Of a stretch of DNA of 64,000 nt, positions 41,466 through 49,525 are shown piece after piece. How positions within the stretch are numbered: the first letter of the stretch is position 1; every line of letters starts with the position of its first letter. The stretch spans positions 3,550,394-3,614,393 of the forward strand of contig NZ_KB911579.1 in NCBI RefSeq assembly GCF_000383575.1, written 5' to 3'. The notes beneath the pieces are model-generated. The model was not told the DNA's origin. It made no database searches and was given only the letters and a program-made list of their open reading frames with translations. The stretch is from Salinispora oceanensis. Lineage in GTDB: Bacteria; Actinomycetota; Actinomycetes; Mycobacteriales; Micromonosporaceae. The translations under genes were made by a program, and so were the position numbers.

Positions 41466-43175
41466 ATGCGTCGCTTTCACACCCTGACCACGGGTGCCCT
41501 CAGCTTGCTGGGGGCAGCCGCGGTAACCATCGCTGTAATCCTGGTCATGGTGCCGTCGCCGGCTGCGGCGGAGGGGCAGAAGCGTTGCACCGTCACCGAC
41601 GATCGGCTGCGGGAGCTGTCCGGGTTGGTGGCTACCGAGACCGGTTACATCGTGATCAACGACAGTACCGACGTGGAGAGCCACAAGCGGGTCTTCTTCC
41701 TGGACGCCGACTGCGAGATCGCCGGGGACCCGGTCCGCTACTCGGTCGGCGGTCCCCTGGACACCGAGGACCTGGCGTTGTCGCCAGACGGAAAGACCCT
41801 CTGGGTCGCCGACACCGGCGACAACGTGACCAGCAGCAACCGCCGGGAGCGGGTGGCGGTGTGGAGCATGCCGGTCAGCGGTGACGAGAGGCTGACGCTG
41901 CACCGCCTCGCCTACCCGGGCAACGAGCCGCGGGACGCCGAGGCCCTGGTCATCGACGATGACGGCGTTCCGGTGATCATCACCAAGGTCGTCTCCGGCA
42001 AGGCCGAGATCTTCACCGTTGATGGGGAACTACCCAGCGGCGACACCGAACCGGGGAAGATGAAGAAGCTCGGCGAGGTGGAGCTGCCGGCGACCGAGAC
42101 CGAGAACGCGCTCGGGGCGCTCGGGCGCACGGCGATCACCGGGGCCGCCCGTTCCCCGGATGGCACGCGGGTGGTGCTGCGCACCTACGCGGACGCCTTC
42201 GAGTACGACGTCACCGACGGTGACCTCGTGACGGCGCTGACGACGACGGAACCGCGGGTGACTCCGCTCGCGGATCCGTTCGGTGAGGCGATTACCTACA
42301 CCCCGGACGGCAAGACCTTTCTGACCGTCTCCGACGCCGGCCAACTCGACGACGGCGAGCCGATTGACATCCTGTCGTACGCGCCGACGGCGAAGGCGGA
42401 GCCAGCCCCGGAGGCGAACGCCGACGGATCGGAGGAGCCAACGACCTCCTGGTTCGCCCGCCTCGACCTGCAGGAGAAGGCATACCTGGTCGTCGGTGCC
42501 GTGGGCCTGATCGGTGCGGGGCTGGTTGGGGCGGGCGTCACCGGCGTCATTCGGGCCCGGCGGCGACCGGCGAAGCCGAAGGGTGCCGACAGGCCGGCCG
42601 ATGACGACGGTTCCCGCGACCCCACCGACCGTTCCCGCGGCGCTGTTTACGGCGGTGCGCCGGTCGCGGGGGCGGGTCGGGAGCCGGGTCGGGCGGCCGC
42701 TCCCGCCGACAAGGGCGGGTATGGCAGTGGGCATCCGCGGGAGGGGGGGCGTCCCGCTGCCGGCGTCTATGGCCGGCGGCCCGTCGCTGGCGCTGGTGGG
42801 TCCCGTCCCGCTGCGGGCGGTGGTCAGGCCGCCGGTGGTGGTCGGGCGGCCGGTGGTGGTCGGGCGGCCGGCGGTGGTCAGGCTGCCGGTGGTGGTCGGG
42901 CGGCCGGCGGTGGTCAGGCTGCCGGTGGTGGTCGGGCGGCCGGCGGTGGTCAGGCTGCCGGTGGTGGTCGGGCGGCCGGCGGAAGTCGTGGCGGCGGGGT
43001 GTACGGCGGGGGTGCCGGTGGTGGCGGGCGTGGTGGTGGTCGTGCCCAGCCGCCGCGCCGCGACGGCGGTGGGGCGGCTCCGCGCGATGCTCAGCGCAGT
43101 GAGTCCGGCTCCGGCCCGGGCCGACCCGGCCCGGAGCCGGGCGGGGGGCGAGACCAATACGGCGGCCGCTACTGA
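41466..43175 (+). CDS. Secreted, membrane-anchored propeller-like protein with Gly/Ala repeat tail
   Basis: 569 residues. A signal peptide (LTTGALSLLGAAAVTIAVILVMVPSPAAA) is followed by an extracellular beta-propeller-like domain (about 35-310) with repeats such as ALSPDGKTLWVADTGDN, AARSPDGTRVVLRTYADA and AITYTPDGKTFLTVSDAG. A membrane helix (about 338-360; AYLVVGAVGLIGAGLVGAGVTGVI) and a cytoplasmic tail of about 205 residues, very rich in Gly, Ala, Arg and Pro, complete it. The tail holds a perfect repeat block (QAAGGGRAAGGG). No enzyme motif is visible; it may sense or scaffold at the envelope. A GTG two codons upstream is an alternative start. Confidence 0.75.
   Translation: MRRFHTLTTGALSLLGAAAVTIAVILVMVPSPAAAEGQKRCTVTDDRLRELSGLVATETGYIVINDSTDVESHKRVFFLDADCEIAGDPVRYSVGGPLDTEDLALSPDGKTLWVADTGDNVTSSNRRERVAVWSMPVSGDERLTLHRLAYPGNEPRDAEALVIDDDGVPVIITKVVSGKAEIFTVDGELPSGDTEPGKMKKLGEVELPATETENALGALGRTAITGAARSPDGTRVVLRTYADAFEYDVTDGDLVTALTTTEPRVTPLADPFGEAITYTPDGKTFLTVSDAGQLDDGEPIDILSYAPTAKAEPAPEANADGSEEPTTSWFARLDLQEKAYLVVGAVGLIGAGLVGAGVTGVIRARRRPAKPKGADRPADDDGSRDPTDRSRGAVYGGAPVAGAGREPGRAAAPADKGGYGSGHPREGGRPAAGVYGRRPVAGAGGSRPAAGGGQAAGGGRAAGGGRAAGGGQAAGGGRAAGGGQAAGGGRAAGGGQAAGGGRAAGGSRGGGVYGGGAGGGGRGGGRAQPPRRDGGGAAPRDAQRSESGSGPGRPGPEPGGGRDQYGGRY
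42817..42985 (+). repeat. 36-bp coding repeat (GGGQAAGGGRAA) array
   Basis: About nine 18-bp half-units encoding AAGGGQ or AAGGGR, organised mostly as 36-bp Q/R double units; at least three consecutive double units are identical at the base level. In-frame array in the tail of the propeller-like protein. Base-level identity indicates recent expansion. Confidence 0.9.
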
Positions 43176-43233
43176 TCCGGCCGCCGCTACGGCTGCTGTT
43201 GCTGCTCCGGCCCGCTACGACGGCCGCTGTTGG

Positions 43234-44019
43234 TCAGATGCGGCGGAGCACCGTGACGACCCGGCCCATGATGGTGGCGTCGTCGCCCGGGATCGGGTCG
43301 AAGGCCGGGTTTTGCGGCATCAGCCAGACGTGTCCGTCCCGCCGCCGGTAGGTCTTCACCGTGGCCTCGCCATCGAGCATGGCGGCCACGATGTCGCCGG
43401 ATTCGGCGGTGGGTTGTTGTCGGACGACTACCCAGTCGCCATCGCAGATCGCCGCGTCCAGCATTGAGTCGCCCTTGACCTGGAGCATGAAGACCTCCCC
43501 CTCGCCGACCAACTCGCGAGGGAGCGGGAAGATGTCTTCGATGGCCTGTTCGGCGAGGATTGGACCGCCGGCGGCGATCCGGCCCAGCATCGGTACATAG
43601 GCCGGGACCGGCCGCTGCGCGAGCGCCGCCTCGTCGTCGAGGGCGTCCCCGGGCGGCCGGACGTCAACCGCGCGCGGCCGGTTCGGGTCGCGGCGGAGAA
43701 AGCCCTTCTTCTCCAGCTCCTTGAGCTGATAGGCAACGCTGGACGGCGACACCAGACCGACCGCCTCGCCAATCTCGCGCACGCTCGGCGGGTAGCCGTG
43801 TCGCTCGACCCAGGTGCGAATGAACTCCAGGATCCGCCGCTGCCGGGCGGTAAGATCAACGGTTGCCGGTTCGGGGAACGCGCTGACGACGGGGGTGACC
43901 GGCCGCACCGCGGGCGAGCCGGTGCGGCCCCGCGCGGCACGTCGACGGCGGGTGCTCGCCGTGCCCGCCTCGGTAATCTGCTGCGGGCTCTTCGGCCGGT
44001 TGGTCCGGTCCTCGGTCAC
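43234..44019 (-). CDS. lexA: SOS repressor LexA
   Basis: 261 residues, longer than E. coli LexA because of a basic N-terminal extension of about 50 residues common in actinobacteria. Winged helix-turn-helix (55-120; LTARQRRILEFIRTWVERHGYPPSVREI), self-cleavage site Ala150-Gly151 in GRIAAGGPILA, and the catalytic Ser185 (GDSMLDAAI) and Lys222 (EATVKTYRR) dyad. RecA filaments trigger cleavage and induce the SOS genes. Two LexA-like boxes upstream (44132, 44217) point to autoregulation. It is divergent from nrdR. Confidence 0.97.
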   Translation of the reverse strand: MTEDRTNRPKSPQQITEAGTASTRRRRAARGRTGSPAVRPVTPVVSAFPEPATVDLTARQRRILEFIRTWVERHGYPPSVREIGEAVGLVSPSSVAYQLKELEKKGFLRRDPNRPRAVDVRPPGDALDDEAALAQRPVPAYVPMLGRIAAGGPILAEQAIEDIFPLPRELVGEGEVFMLQVKGDSMLDAAICDGDWVVVRQQPTAESGDIVAAMLDGEATVKTYRRRDGHVWLMPQNPAFDPIPGDDATIMGRVVTVLRRI

Positions 44020-44131
44020 GTCCGTCCTCCCTGGTCGGCGCTTGGGTGCACCGTCGCTCGTGGTGTTCGCTCGCGGCGGGAGCCGGTTGCGAGCCGGTCG
44101 TACCTGACCGTATAGGCGAGATCAGCCTTCT

Positions 44132-44147
44132 TCAAACATCTGTACGA
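44132..44147 (-). promoter_or_regulatory. lexA: LexA box 1, upstream of lexA
   Basis: The minus strand reads TCGTACAGATGTTTGA, close to the actinobacterial box TCGAACACATGTTTGA/GTTCGA (GTAC for GAAC). It lies 113 nt before the lexA ATG. Confidence 0.6.
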
Positions 44148-44205
44148 CCTTGGTCGGTGTGTCGAGGGTACTTCTCGCCGGGGTCCCACTCCTGTTCTGG
44201 TAGAT

Positions 44206-44223
44206 AGTACGACGGGTCGTACT
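44206..44223. promoter_or_regulatory. Perfect palindrome overlapping the second LexA box
   Basis: AGTACGAC-GG-GTCGTACT is an 8-bp perfect inverted repeat with a 2-nt spacer. Its right arm shares the GTAC of the adjacent LexA-like box (44217-44232). It could be the operator of another regulator acting on lexA or nrdR; the binder is unknown. Confidence 0.4.
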
Positions 44224-44232
44224 TGTGTTCTA
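44217..44232 (-). promoter_or_regulatory. LexA box 2, between lexA and nrdR
   Basis: The minus strand reads TAGAACACAAGTACGA, that is GAAC-N4-GTAC, one mismatch from the consensus. It lies 198 nt from lexA and about 360 nt from nrdR, so it more likely serves lexA. Confidence 0.55.
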
Positions 44233-44420
44233 ATTTTGGGTTCGCGAGGGTGATTGGTGGTGAATGACCCGTAGCGATCCGGGGGTGTGGAGGGTTGGAA
44301 TTCTCGGTGCCGTTGGTGCCGGCCGTGCGGGTCACGCGGGCGGGGTGATCCAGGTCGCTTGGTGACGCGCCGGACAGGCTCGTCAACTTGACCTCAGTTC
44401 CCGGGCGGCATACGGTCAAC

Positions 44421-44465
44421 CCCTAGATGTAGTAGTCATTGGGCGCTAGTTGCCTATAGGTTGGG
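44421..44465 (+). promoter_or_regulatory. Candidate tandem NrdR boxes before nrdR
   Basis: CCCTAGATGTAGT (44421-44433) resembles the actinobacterial NrdR box (ACTACATCTAGG on the other strand). A second weaker element, TGCCTATAGGTTG (44451-44463), lies about three helical turns on, the usual spacing of NrdR box pairs. Assignment is by resemblance to remembered consensus sequences. The rest of 44020-44592 holds no supported gene. Confidence 0.4.
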
Positions 44466-44592
44466 TTCGACTACGGACCGCACTTCATCCGCCAGCACAG
44501 CGAAGACCGTCGGAAGGGCGGCTTCACCGTGGTGACGTGTGTCCGGGTGCGGCCCGGTTCGGCCCCACGGTCGATGAAGGAGGTCGGGCTCC

Positions 44593-45057
44593 ATGCGGTG
44601 TCCGTACTGCCGGCACCCCGACTCCCGGGTCGTCGACTCGCGGGAAGCCGACGACGGTCAGCTGATTCGGCGCCGGCGCTCCTGCCCGGAGTGCGGCAAG
44701 CGGTTCACCACGGTGGAGGAGGCGGTCCTCGCGGTCGTCAAACGCAGCGGGGTCACCGAGCCCTTCAGCCGCACGAAGATCATCGGCGGGGTGCGGAAGG
44801 CGTGCCAGGGCCGTCCGGTTGACGACGACTCCATTGCCCTGCTGGCGCAGAAGGTCGAGGAGACCGTGCGGGCCAAGGGCGCGGCCGAGCTTCCCAGCCA
44901 TGAGGTCGGGCTCGCCATCCTGGGGCCGCTGCGAGACCTGGACGAGGTGGCGTACCTCCGGTTCGCCAGCGTCTACCGGTCGTTCGAGTCGCTCGCCGAC
45001 TTCGAGCGGGAGATCGAGACGCTGCGGACCGCGGCGCAGGTCCGCGAGGGAGGCTGA
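44593..45057 (+). CDS. nrdR: Transcriptional repressor NrdR
   Basis: 154 residues. An N-terminal zinc ribbon has Cys3/Cys6 and Cys31/Cys34 (MRCPYCRHPDSRV, RRSCPECGKRFTTVE), then an ATP-cone (about 49-139; VVKRSGVTEPFSRTKIIGGVRKAC) that senses ATP/dATP. NrdR represses ribonucleotide reductase genes when dATP is high. The ATG follows a perfect AAGGAGG site. nrdJ lies 139 nt downstream on the same strand, the nrdR-nrdJ order known from Streptomyces. The intervening gap holds 35-bp tandem repeats. Confidence 0.97.
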   Translation: MRCPYCRHPDSRVVDSREADDGQLIRRRRSCPECGKRFTTVEEAVLAVVKRSGVTEPFSRTKIIGGVRKACQGRPVDDDSIALLAQKVEETVRAKGAAELPSHEVGLAILGPLRDLDEVAYLRFASVYRSFESLADFEREIETLRTAAQVREGG

Positions 45058-45091
45058 GGCGGCCGGTCGGGGCAGCTGGCCGCACCAGAGC

Positions 45092-45182
45092 GGGCCGCGC
45101 GTGGGGCGCGGACTGGTTTGACGGTAGGGCCGCGCGTGGGGCGCGGACTGGTTTGACGGTAGGGCCGCGCGTGGGGCGCGGA
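45092..45182 (+). repeat. 35-bp tandem repeat with hairpins between nrdR and nrdJ
   Basis: Exact 35-bp units start at 45092 and 45127; a third, partial unit (21 bp) starts at 45162. Each contains CCGCGC-GTGGG-GCGCGG, a perfect 6-bp stem with a 5-nt loop, followed in the full copies by a TTTGACGGTA word that resembles a -35 element. The array ends only 14 nt before the nrdJ ATG. Confidence 0.9.
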
Positions 45183-45196
45183 CGAGGGGCGATGAG

Positions 45197-48088
45197 ATGC
45201 CGGGGGACGGTGTGACAACGAGCAAGTCACGGAGCAAGGCGGCAACGGGTCTGAAGGTCGAGCGGGTGTGGACCACCGAGGGGATCCACCCGTACGACGA
45301 GGTGACCTGGGAGCGTCGGGACGTCGTCATGACGAACTGGCGGGACGGCTCGATCAACTTCGAGCAGCGCGGCGTGGAGTTCCCGCAGGAGTGGAGCGTC
45401 AACGCGGCCAACATCGTGACCACGAAGTACTTCCGGGGTGCGGTGGGGACCCCGGAGCGGGAGTGGTCGCTTCGGCAGCTGATCGACCGGGTGGTGGCCA
45501 CCTACCGCACCGCCGGTGAGGAGTACGGCTACTTCGCCACCCCGGCCGACGCCGAGATCTTCGCCCATGAGCTGACCTGGATGCTGCTGCACCAGGTGTT
45601 CAGCTTCAACTCGCCGGTCTGGTTCAACGTCGGCACCTCCTCGCCGCAGCAGGTCAGCGCGTGCTTCATCCTCGCCGTTGACGACTCGATGGACTCCATC
45701 CTGGACTGGTACAAGGAGGAGGGGCTGATCTTCAAGGGCGGCTCCGGCTCCGGAGTCAACCTCTCCCGGATCCGCTCCTCGAAGGAGTTGCTCTCCTCCG
45801 GTGGCACCGCCTCCGGCCCGGTCAGCTTCATGCGGGGTGCCGACGCGTCGGCCGGCACCATCAAGTCCGGCGGCGCGACCCGCCGGGCGGCCAAGATGGT
45901 CATCCTGGACGTCGACCACCCGGACATCGAAGAGTTCGTGGTCACGAAGGCGCGCGAGGAGGACAAGGTCCGCGCCCTGCGCGACGCCGGCTTCGACATG
46001 GACCTGGGCGGCGCCGACATCGTCAGCGTGCAGTACCAGAACGCCAACAACTCGGTCCGGGTCAGCGACGAGTTCATGACGGCGGTGCAGGACGGCGGCA
46101 CCTTCGACCTGCGGGCCCGCCTCGACGGTACGGTGATCGACACGATCGACGCGAAGCCGCTGTTCCGGACCATCTCGCAGGCGGCCTGGGAGTGCGCCGA
46201 CCCGGGGCTCCAGTACGACGACACCATCAACGACTGGCACACCTGCCCGGAGACCGGGCGGATCACCGCGTCGAACCCCTGCTCGGAGTACCTGCACCTG
46301 GACAACTCCTCGTGCAACCTGGCCTCGCTCAACCTGATGCGGTTCCTCCGCGCCGACGGCGGCTTCGAGGTGGAGAAGTTCGTCCGCTCGGTTGAGCTGG
46401 TCATCACGGCGATGGACATCTCGATCTGCTTCGCCGACTTCCCCACCGAGAAGATCGGTGCGACCACCCGGGCGTACCGGCAGCTCGGCATCGGGTACGC
46501 CAACCTTGGTGCGTTGCTGATGGCCTCCGGACTGCCGTACGGCTCGGACCAGGGTCGTACGCTGGCCGCGGCGATCACCTCGCTGATGACCGGCACCGCC
46601 TACCGGCGCTCCGCCGAGCTGGCCGGCATCGTCGGCGCGTACGACGGCTACGCCCGGAACGCCGAACCGCACAAGCGGGTCATGCGCAAGCACGCCGCCG
46701 CGAACGACGAGATCAAGCCCACCGGCGCCGTGGCCACCGCGGTGCAGCGGGAGGCGACCCGGCAGTGGACCCTCGGCAACAAGGTCGGTGACCGGAATGG
46801 CTGGCGTAACTCGCAGGCCAGCGTCCTGGCGCCCACCGGCACCATCGGCCTGATGATGGACTGCGACACCACCGGCGTCGAGCCGGACCTGGCGTTGGTC
46901 AAGTTCAAGAAGCTGGTCGGTGGCGGCTCGATGCAGATCGTCAACCAGACCGTGCCGCGCGCCCTGCGCAGCCTCGGCTACCAGGAGGAGCAGGTCGAGG
47001 CGATCGTCGAGCACATCGCCGAGCACGGTCACGTGGTGGACGCCCCGGGGCTCAAACTGGAGCACTACCCGGTCTTCGACTGCGCGATGGGCGAGCGCTC
47101 CATCGCCCCGATGGGCCACGTGCGGATGATGGCGGCCGTCCAGCCGTTCATCTCCGGCGCCATCTCCAAGACGGTCAACATGCCGGAGCAGGCCACCGTT
47201 GAGGACGTCGAGAAGATCTACTTCGAGGGGTGGCGACTCGGCCTCAAGGCGCTGGCGATCTACCGCGACAACTGCAAGGTCGGCCAGCCGCTCTCGGTGG
47301 CGAAGAAGGAGAAGTCCACCGCCCCCGCTCCGGTGGAGGCGACGCCGGCTGCGGTCGAGAAGGTCGTGGAGAAGGTCATCGAGTACCGGCCGGTGCGGAA
47401 ACGGCTGCCGAAGAAGCGCCCGTCGGAGACGATCTCCTTCTCGGTCGGCGGCGCGGAGGGTTACCTCACCTCGTCCTCCTACCCGGATGACGGCCTCGGC
47501 GAGGTCTTCCTCAAGATGTCGAAGCAGGGCTCGACCCTGGCCGGCGTGATGGACGCCTTCTCGGTGGCCATCTCCATCGGTCTCCAGCACGGTGTCCCGC
47601 TCGAGACATACGTCAGCAAGTTCACCAACATGCGCTTCGAGCCCGCCGGTATGACCGACGACCCGGACGTGCGGATGGCGGCCTCGGTGATGGACTACAT
47701 CTTCCGTCGCCTGGCCCTGGACTTCCTGCCGTACGAGCGCCGCGCGGAGCTGGGCATCTTCACCGCCAAGGAGCGGGCCGCCCAGCTCGCGGCCGAGGCG
47801 GAGGCGGAGGCGAACACCGCGGACCTCACCGCGATGGCCTCCTCCGCCCCGGTGGAGACCCGGCCGGAGGAGCCGAAGGTCGGCCCGATCGCCCAGCCGG
47901 CGCAGGAGCTGGCCGATGTCGCGGCGGCGCAGCCGGCGCCGCCGGTGGGGTCCAGCACCGAGCTGCTGGAAGCGGTGATCGGTAAGGCCGCCGACGCGCC
48001 GCTCTGCTTCACCTGCGGTACGAAGATGCGTCCGGCCGGCAGCTGCTACGTCTGCGAGGGCTGCGGCTCCACCAGCGGTTGTAGCTGA
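45197..48088 (+). CDS. nrdJ: Adenosylcobalamin-dependent (class II) ribonucleotide reductase
   Basis: Reduces ribonucleotides to deoxyribonucleotides using coenzyme B12, independent of oxygen. 963 residues, typical for the actinobacterial NrdJ. Recognisable are WFNVGTSSPQQVSACFIL (first active-site Cys), GSGSGVNLSRIRSS, ITASNPCSEYLHLDNSSCNLASLNLMRF (NPCSE motif with the radical Cys and Glu) and ASVLAPTGTIGLMMDCDTTG. The C-terminal tail has CFTCGTKMRPAGSCYVCEGCGSTSGCS, a zinc-ribbon plus redox-active Cys pair. An in-frame GTG at 45212 is a possible start. Probably controlled by NrdR; no cobalamin riboswitch is seen. Confidence 0.97.
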   Translation: MPGDGVTTSKSRSKAATGLKVERVWTTEGIHPYDEVTWERRDVVMTNWRDGSINFEQRGVEFPQEWSVNAANIVTTKYFRGAVGTPEREWSLRQLIDRVVATYRTAGEEYGYFATPADAEIFAHELTWMLLHQVFSFNSPVWFNVGTSSPQQVSACFILAVDDSMDSILDWYKEEGLIFKGGSGSGVNLSRIRSSKELLSSGGTASGPVSFMRGADASAGTIKSGGATRRAAKMVILDVDHPDIEEFVVTKAREEDKVRALRDAGFDMDLGGADIVSVQYQNANNSVRVSDEFMTAVQDGGTFDLRARLDGTVIDTIDAKPLFRTISQAAWECADPGLQYDDTINDWHTCPETGRITASNPCSEYLHLDNSSCNLASLNLMRFLRADGGFEVEKFVRSVELVITAMDISICFADFPTEKIGATTRAYRQLGIGYANLGALLMASGLPYGSDQGRTLAAAITSLMTGTAYRRSAELAGIVGAYDGYARNAEPHKRVMRKHAAANDEIKPTGAVATAVQREATRQWTLGNKVGDRNGWRNSQASVLAPTGTIGLMMDCDTTGVEPDLALVKFKKLVGGGSMQIVNQTVPRALRSLGYQEEQVEAIVEHIAEHGHVVDAPGLKLEHYPVFDCAMGERSIAPMGHVRMMAAVQPFISGAISKTVNMPEQATVEDVEKIYFEGWRLGLKALAIYRDNCKVGQPLSVAKKEKSTAPAPVEATPAAVEKVVEKVIEYRPVRKRLPKKRPSETISFSVGGAEGYLTSSSYPDDGLGEVFLKMSKQGSTLAGVMDAFSVAISIGLQHGVPLETYVSKFTNMRFEPAGMTDDPDVRMAASVMDYIFRRLALDFLPYERRAELGIFTAKERAAQLAAEAEAEANTADLTAMASSAPVETRPEEPKVGPIAQPAQELADVAAAQPAPPVGSSTELLEAVIGKAADAPLCFTCGTKMRPAGSCYVCEGCGSTSGCS

Positions 48089-48095
48089 CGTACGT

Positions 48096-48139
48096 GCCAC
48101 GTGTGACCTCGGGCGGGGGTGCCCGGGGTCACACGTGGC
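48096..48139 (+). terminator. Strong stem-loop after nrdJ
   Basis: CCACGTGTGACC pairs with GGTCACACGTGG (12 bp perfect), extended inward by CGGG/CCCG across one mismatch, loop about 8 nt. It starts 8 nt after the nrdJ stop. Confidence 0.8.
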
Positions 48140-48190
48140 GGTAGCCGGTGTGGGGCCCTGGACTCTCCTTTGTGGTGCGATCCTGTGGGC

Positions 48191-49129
48191 ATGACGGCAG
48201 CCGATACCTATCGCACCTTCGCCACCCGGGAAGCGTGTGGCGTGTCACCGGCGTACGAGCGCTTGGCGCTGGCGGTCTCCGGTGACGCCGAACTGCTCGC
48301 GTTGATCGAGCGGCTTCCGCCGCCCAAGCGGCAACCGAACCTGCTCTTCGGTGTGGTGCGGCTGCTCGGTGGCCCGGTCGAGGACCCCGCGGCCTTCCAC
48401 GCCTACGTCGTCGGGAACTGGCCGACGATCGAGGTGGAGATTCGGCGCAGGGCGACCCAGACGAACGAGGCGGGGCGGTGCGCCGTCCTGCTGCCGCTGC
48501 TCGCCGCGCTACCCCAACCACTGGCACTGTTGGAGGTCGGCGCGTCGGCGGGGCTCTGTCTCTACCCCGACCGGTACGCGTACCGTTACGACCGCCAGCT
48601 CCTGGGCGGCGCCGGCCGCCCGCTCCTCGACTGCACGCTCACCGGCGCCCTGCCGCCGAGTCGGCTCCCCACCGTGGTGTGGCGGGCCGGGCTGGACCTC
48701 AATCCGCTGGACGTGACCGACCCGGACGACCTCGCGTGGCTGGACGCTCTCATCTGGCCGGAGCATGCCCACCGCCGGGCGCGGCTGCGGGCGGCGGCGA
48801 ACCTGGTCGCGGCCGATCCGCCACTGCTTGTCCGCGGCGATCTGGTGGACGACCTGCCGGCGGTGGCCGCACTGGCCCCACCCGAGGCGACCCTGGTGGT
48901 GTTCCACACCACGGTGCTGTACCAGGTGCCGCAGCGCCGACGCCGCGCCTTCGTCGAGGTGGTTCGTGGGCTGCCCGGTAACTGGATCGCCGCGGAGTCT
49001 CCGCGAACGCTGCTCTACGACGGATTGCCCGAGCCGCCCGGTGCCGGGTTCAACAATGTGCTCGCGCTCGACGGCACGCCACTGGCCTGGGCCCAGGCGC
49101 ACGGGCAGGCCGCGGCCTGGTTCGGCTAG
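48191..49129 (+). CDS. DUF2332 family protein
   Basis: 312 residues matching DUF2332, a family common in actinobacteria. Features: GVSPAYERLALAVSGDAELLALIERLPPPKRQPNLLFGVVRLLGG near the start, ALLEVGASAGLCLYPDRYAYRYD in the middle (resembling a methyltransferase glycine loop), LDVTDPDDLAWLDALIWPEH, and a C-terminal DGTPLAWAQAHGQAAAWF. Cytoplasmic, function unknown. It starts at an ATG 51 nt after the nrdJ terminator and has no evident partner. Confidence 0.85.
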   Translation: MTAADTYRTFATREACGVSPAYERLALAVSGDAELLALIERLPPPKRQPNLLFGVVRLLGGPVEDPAAFHAYVVGNWPTIEVEIRRRATQTNEAGRCAVLLPLLAALPQPLALLEVGASAGLCLYPDRYAYRYDRQLLGGAGRPLLDCTLTGALPPSRLPTVVWRAGLDLNPLDVTDPDDLAWLDALIWPEHAHRRARLRAAANLVAADPPLLVRGDLVDDLPAVAALAPPEATLVVFHTTVLYQVPQRRRRAFVEVVRGLPGNWIAAESPRTLLYDGLPEPPGAGFNNVLALDGTPLAWAQAHGQAAAWFG

Positions 49130-49194
49130 CCACCGGCCGTGCCGTGGCGGGTGCGGCGGCGGGGCCGCGACCGGCGGGTCCTACACTGCCCGGC

Positions 49195-49434
49195 GTGGGT
49201 GGGGAGCGAAAACCGTTGGCGAACCGGCCGTTGACCGAGCCGCACCCGTCCCGGTTGCGGCCCGAGGACCCGCAACGCGAGCGGATCTGCGCCGCCCACG
49301 CTGCTGCCCTGGCGGCCGGGGAGGCCGGCTACCCCGACCCGACCACCGGTCTGTTCGTGCTTACCGCCGGCTTTCTCGCCCGCCGTGGCACCTGCTGCGG
49401 GCGCGGCTGCCGCCACTGCCCGTACCTGGAGTGA
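49195..49434 (+). CDS. DUF5522 small cysteine protein
   Basis: 79 residues from the GTG at 49195. The C-terminal half carries the family core: YPDPTTGLFVLTAGFLARRGTCCGRGCRHCPYLE, with four cysteines in CCGRGCRHC that probably bind a metal or cluster. Function unknown. An upstream in-frame ATG would add 17 residues of Gly/Pro-rich sequence. It is convergent with ideR. Confidence 0.82.
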   Translation: MGGERKPLANRPLTEPHPSRLRPEDPQRERICAAHAAALAAGEAGYPDPTTGLFVLTAGFLARRGTCCGRGCRHCPYLE

Positions 49435-49525
49435 ACACTCGACCAGGTGGAGGCGACCGGGCCGGCGGCGGGTACCGCGGATCCCGGCCCAACTCGCGAG
49501 GTGCATGGCTGCCCGGCAGTGGCGG

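Noticed and set aside
42817..42985. CRISPR-like array
   Set aside because: The units are contiguous and in frame without unique spacers. The 35-bp repeats at 45092 also have no spacers, and there are no cas genes.
44132..44419. A 95-codon minus-strand frame in the lexA-nrdR gap
   Set aside because: It overlaps the LexA-like boxes and has no ribosome site or family resemblance.
45058..45196. Cobalamin riboswitch before nrdJ
   Set aside because: Expected for some B12-dependent reductases, but the gap is filled by short tandem repeats and has no B12-box-like element or room for the fold.
45227..48100. A 957-codon open frame antisense to nrdJ
   Set aside because: GC-rich third positions keep the opposite strand open. 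The translation is Arg/His/Leu/Val-rich with no family motif, while the plus strand is unmistakable NrdJ.
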